From contig JALOSH010000211.1 of assembly GCA_025458545.1 (NCBI GenBank), positions 1 to 8,473 of the forward strand: 8,473 nt of DNA, written 5' to 3'. Positions 6,272-8,473 of this stretch are shown piece by piece; within the stretch, counting starts at the first letter, position 1; every line of letters begins with the position of its first letter. The stretch comes from Hydrogenophaga sp. Its GTDB lineage: Bacteria; Pseudomonadota; Gammaproteobacteria; Burkholderiales; Burkholderiaceae. Under the pieces are notes generated by a model. The model was not told where the DNA came from. It was given only the letters and a program-made list of their open reading frames with translations, and did not search any database. The position numbers and the translations under genes are program-made.

Positions 6272-7108
6272 GTGGCTGTGACCACCTTGCTGGGCTGCGA
6301 TTTCAGCAGCGCTCCGTCTCGCCGCAAACCCATCGTCCTCGCGGTCGGGCACATGGACCGCGGTCGTGTGGTGCTCGATGGCATGGAAAGCTTTGAGTCC
6401 CTCGACGCATGGGGCGCGCGTTTGCTGGCGCCGGGCCCCTGGGTCGGTGGCTTCGATTTGCCTTTTGGTCTCCCGCGCGAGCTGGTCACCACGCTGGGTT
6501 GGCCGTTGGAATGGGCCGCGTGCATGCACCACTACGCCAGCCTGAGCCGAGAAAACATCCGCGATGCCTTTGCCGGTTTTTGCCGGGCGCGCCCCGTGGG
6601 TGGCAAGTTTGCGCACCGGGCCACCGACCGCCCAGCGGGGTCCAGCCCCAGCATGAAATGGGTCAACCCGCCCGTGGCCTTCATGCTGCATGCCGGTGTG
6701 CCGCGGCTGCTGGCGGCCGGGGTCTTTTTCCCCGGTTTGCATCCCGGTGATCCGGAGCGCGTGGCGCTGGAGGCTTACCCCGGACTGCTCGCGCGCAGCG
6801 TGCTCGGATCCGCCAGCTACAAGAGCGACGACAAGGCCAGACAGACCCCCGAGCGCCTGATCGCGCGCAAGACCCTGATCCATGCACTCGAAGCCGGCCA
6901 GGTGCCGTTGCTTCAGGCGGTCGCCATGCGCCTGAAGATCACGCACGCACAGCGCGATGCGCTGGCCGACGACGCCAGCGGCGATCGACTCGATGCGGTG
7001 CTCTGCCTGCTGCAGGCGGCCTGGGCTTTGCACCAGCATGGGGCAGGTCACCCTTGCTACGGGCTGCCCGCTGGCGATCCGCTGGAAGGCTGGATTGTGG
7101 GTGCATGA
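6272..7108 (+). CDS. DUF429 protein, predicted RNase H-like fold
   Basis: A 278-residue protein of the DUF429 family, whose members are predicted to adopt an RNase H/RuvC-like fold; I know of no established function. Conserved acidic positions fit such an active site: D10 in LGCDFSSAP, D62 in GGFDLPFGLP, E167 in ALEAYPG and D241 in GDRLDAVLC. Other strong blocks are RPVGGKFAHRATD (107-119), SSPSMKWVNPPVA (124-136) and SYKSDDKARQTPERL (182-196). The C-terminus, PLEGWIV, is clean. The start is GTG at 6272, or GTG at 6278 two codons later; neither has a strong ribosome site. It stands alone between two gaps of about 90 bp, so its context says little about its job. Nuclease activity is inference from fold prediction only. 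Confidence 0.85.
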   Translation: MAVTTLLGCDFSSAPSRRKPIVLAVGHMDRGRVVLDGMESFESLDAWGARLLAPGPWVGGFDLPFGLPRELVTTLGWPLEWAACMHHYASLSRENIRDAFAGFCRARPVGGKFAHRATDRPAGSSPSMKWVNPPVAFMLHAGVPRLLAAGVFFPGLHPGDPERVALEAYPGLLARSVLGSASYKSDDKARQTPERLIARKTLIHALEAGQVPLLQAVAMRLKITHAQRDALADDASGDRLDAVLCLLQAAWALHQHGAGHPCYGLPAGDPLEGWIVGA

Positions 7109-7134
7109 TGGAAAACCCGCGAGCCGCTGGTGGG

Positions 7135-7152
7135 AAGCCCTGGAAGGCTTTT
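7135..7152 (+). terminator. Possible intrinsic terminator of the DUF429 gene
   Basis: AAGCC (7135-7139) pairs with GGCTT (7146-7150) around a 6-nt loop, and the right arm runs into TTTT (7149-7152). The stem is short and the T-run is only four bases, so it would be weak. It lies 26 nt after the DUF429 stop and before the acetyltransferase gene. Confidence 0.3.
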
Positions 7153-7192
7153 CAAACACCGCCGGTTCGTCGTAAGCTGCGCACGAGTTTCC

Positions 7193-7197
7193 GGAGA
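7193..7197 (+). promoter_or_regulatory. Shine-Dalgarno site of the GNAT gene
   Basis: GGAGA lies 5 nt before the ATG at 7203 and supports that start. It is the clearest ribosome-binding site in the right half of the window. Confidence 0.65.
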
Positions 7198-7202
7198 AGC
7201 CC

Positions 7203-7748
7203 ATGCCGCCGAGCGTGCAGACCGATGTTCAATTGCTGACCGAATCGCCCGCAGACGTGGCGGCGATCGGCCGTGTCACCGAGGCCGCTTTTCGTGAGCA
7301 GCCGCACAGCCGTCAAACCGAGCTGCAGATCATCGAGGCCTTGCGCCGGGCCGATGCGTTGGCCTTGTCTCTGGTGGCGCACCTGAACGGCGACGTGGTG
7401 GGGCATGTGGCGTTTTCGCCGGTCACGATCTCAGGCGGTGCACCCGGTTGGTATGGCCTGGGTCCGCTGTCGGTGGCGCCGGCTGCGCAGGGCCTGGGGG
7501 TGGGCACGGCGCTGGTGTGGCACGGTCTGCGCACCATGCGGCAACAGGGCGCTGCCGGTTGTGTGGTGCTGGGTGAGCCAGCGTATTTCGGGCGCTTCGG
7601 ATTTCGGTCCACGCCAGCGCTGCATCTGGAAGGCGCGGCACGCGGGTGCTTCCTGGTGCGACCCTTCGAGCGGCTGATCCCCATGGGCCTGTTGCGCTAC
7701 CACGAAGCCTTTGACCTGGTGGAACCCAGCGACTGGACGTTCCCCTGA
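7203..7748 (+). CDS. GNAT-family N-acetyltransferase (YhbS-like)
   Basis: A 181-residue single-domain acetyltransferase that should transfer an acetyl group from acetyl-CoA to an amine. The acetyl-CoA-binding motif A is clear at 86-104: the beta-4 strand LGPLSV is followed by the pyrophosphate loop QGLGVG (96-101). Motif B-like GEPAYFGRFGF (124-134) is typical of the YhbS/COG3153 branch, as is the late block LIPMGLLRYHEAF (158-170). The substrate cannot be read from sequence; YhbS relatives are mostly uncharacterised. The ATG at 7203 has GGAGA five nt upstream. It ends 29 nt before the thermonuclease start, so the two may be co-transcribed, though no functional link is evident. Confidence 0.9.
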   Translation: MPPSVQTDVQLLTESPADVAAIGRVTEAAFREQPHSRQTELQIIEALRRADALALSLVAHLNGDVVGHVAFSPVTISGGAPGWYGLGPLSVAPAAQGLGVGTALVWHGLRTMRQQGAAGCVVLGEPAYFGRFGFRSTPALHLEGAARGCFLVRPFERLIPMGLLRYHEAFDLVEPSDWTFP

Positions 7749-7777
7749 ATCCCTCGCCCTGTCAGACACTGCTGGGT

Positions 7778-8392
7778 ATGGCCGAGTCTGGGCCCAACCG
7801 TCGGTGTTGTGTCCCGCCCGCCAACGTTCGCAGGGGTCATGCAAAAGCACCTTTGGGTGTGCTCGGGCCCGTGTTGTTGACGTTGGGCATGGGTTGGGTG
7901 TCGATATCGCCCGCCCAGACCCGCGCACCCGGCGCCACACAGCCGAGCCATGTCTACGAGGCCCGTGTCACGCGCGTGTTCGATGGTGACACGCTTTGGG
8001 TGAAGCCGATCGCTGGCGGGCGCTACCGCAAGCTGCGCCTGGACGGGCTGGACGCGCCTGAGATCTGCCAGGAAGGGGGCGCCGCCTCGCGCGACGCCCT
8101 GGCAGCGCGTGTGCTGGATCGGGTGGTGACGGTGCAGGAGCGCAGCCGCGACGACTATGGGCGCGCCCTGGTGCGTTTGAGTCATGAGGGCACCGACGTC
8201 GGCACACGGCTGGTATTGCAGGGCCATGCCTGGTCTTACCGCTGGCGCCACAGTGAGGGCGTCTATGCCGAGCAGGAAGCCCAGGCGCGTGCAGAACGAC
8301 GGGGTCTGTTTTCCAGGGCTGATGCCGAGCCGCCCAGGGCTTTCCGCAAACGGCACGGGCCTTGTCCGCTGCCGCCGCGCCAGAGCCCCTGA
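7778..8392 (+). CDS. Thermonuclease-family (SNase-like) protein, probably exported
   Basis: A 204-residue protein with one staphylococcal nuclease-like domain (about 60-180), a calcium-dependent nuclease fold. The catalytic set is intact: D71 in FDGDT, R87 in KLRLDG, D92 and E95 in LDAPE, and R129 in DDYGRAL correspond to D21, R35, D40, E43 and R87 of the staphylococcal enzyme. RRGHAK (18-23), a hydrophobic stretch (about 25-43) and SPA (44-46) look like a signal peptide cleaved after residue 46, suggesting export to the periplasm or beyond. The stretch before it is unusually long and has no clear ribosome site at ATG 7778, so the true start may lie downstream, for example TTG 7853, which would lose the basic region. 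The C-terminal tail is rich in proline and arginine. It may aid DNA scavenging or biofilm turnover; that is inference. Confidence 0.88.
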   Translation: MAESGPNRRCCVPPANVRRGHAKAPLGVLGPVLLTLGMGWVSISPAQTRAPGATQPSHVYEARVTRVFDGDTLWVKPIAGGRYRKLRLDGLDAPEICQEGGAASRDALAARVLDRVVTVQERSRDDYGRALVRLSHEGTDVGTRLVLQGHAWSYRWRHSEGVYAEQEAQARAERRGLFSRADAEPPRAFRKRHGPCPLPPRQSP

Positions 8393-8399
8393 AGGATGC

Positions 8400-8473
8400 T
8401 CAGCCGTGCGGCTGGCCACACACGGCGCACGCAGGGTTCTGGGGCAGGGTGATGGCGTTGAAAGCCATGTCGC
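8400..8473 (-). CDS. C-terminal end of a MoeB/ThiF/HesA-type adenylyltransferase (truncated by window edge)
   Basis: Only the last 23 codons are visible, read on the minus strand and ending at the stop at 8400-8402. They give DMAFNAITLPQNPACAVCGQ followed by PHG. The NPxCxVCGQ ending closely matches the C-terminus of E. coli MoeB (RNPGCEVCGQ, from memory), where the CxxC is half of a four-cysteine zinc site. Such enzymes adenylate the C-terminal glycine of ubiquitin-like sulfur carriers in molybdopterin or thiamine synthesis; which one cannot be decided here. The gene converges on the thermonuclease gene with a 7-nt gap. A 14-bp inverted repeat (8401-8414) overlaps its last codons. The short length limits confidence, but the cysteine motif directly before a stop is distinctive. 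Confidence 0.68.
   Translation of the reverse strand, partial: DMAFNAITLPQNPACAVCGQPHG
8401..8414. repeat. Inverted repeat between the convergent genes
   Basis: CAGCCG (8401-8406) and CGGCTG (8409-8414) form a perfect 6-bp inverted repeat with a 2-nt centre, at the meeting point of the two convergent genes. It could help end transcription from the plus strand. There is no T-run on either side, and it also encodes the last codons of the minus-strand gene. Confidence 0.3.

Noticed and set aside
7082..7149. Repeated CTGGAAGGCT at 7082-7091 and 7140-7149
   Set aside because: A 10-bp repeat made of common codons in GC-rich DNA; one copy lies inside the DUF429 coding sequence, and no flanking structure suggests mobility.
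7839..7880. Short frame MQKHLW... starting at ATG 7839 as a separate gene
   Set aside because: Stops after 13 codons, and the AGGGG before it is only 2 nt from the ATG.

Overview
The window looks like ordinary chromosomal DNA of a high-GC betaproteobacterium, most likely order Burkholderiales and family Comamonadaceae (Hydrogenophaga-like). That placement rests on strong GC bias at third codon positions and on the gene order aspS, yqjDEK-like genes, nudB, ybhP-like endonuclease, clsB; the genus is a guess from recall, not a search. I see no tRNA, rRNA, CRISPR array, insertion sequence, integrase or phage structural gene.

Positions 1-1281 hold the 3' two-thirds or more of aspS (aspartyl-tRNA synthetase). 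After a 127-bp gap with a weak hairpin and a possible sigma-E-type promoter comes a tight plus-strand array at 1409-4932. It starts with three small membrane proteins that match E. coli YqjD, YqjE and YqjK in order, size and topology. They are followed by nudB (folate pathway Nudix hydrolase), a YbhP-like endonuclease/exonuclease/phosphatase-family protein, and clsB (cardiolipin synthase B). Gaps are 4 to 24 nt and the last pair overlaps by 4 nt. The clsB gene appears broken: about 55 bp of conserved coding sequence is missing near 3880 and the reading frame shifts there. Both HKD catalytic motifs remain intact in the downstream frame.

A second plus-strand group starts with folE (GTP cyclohydrolase I, 5019-5741). 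Sixteen nt later comes a complete stand-alone BLUF blue-light photoreceptor (5758-6183). FolE makes 7,8-dihydroneopterin triphosphate and NudB, encoded 2.1 kb upstream, removes its pyrophosphate, so the first two dedicated steps of tetrahydrofolate synthesis lie in one window.

The remaining plus-strand genes are a DUF429 protein with a predicted RNase H-like fold (6272-7108), a GNAT acetyltransferase (7203-7748) and a probably exported thermonuclease-like protein (7778-8392). At the right edge a minus-strand gene converges on the thermonuclease with a 7-nt gap. Only its last 23 codons are present, and they read as the zinc-binding C-terminus of a MoeB/ThiF/HesA-type adenylyltransferase.

No clearly new multi-gene system is visible. 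The items most worth a second look are the disrupted clsB, the folE-BLUF pairing, and the candidate envelope-stress promoter before the yqjDEK-nudB-ybhP-clsB array.
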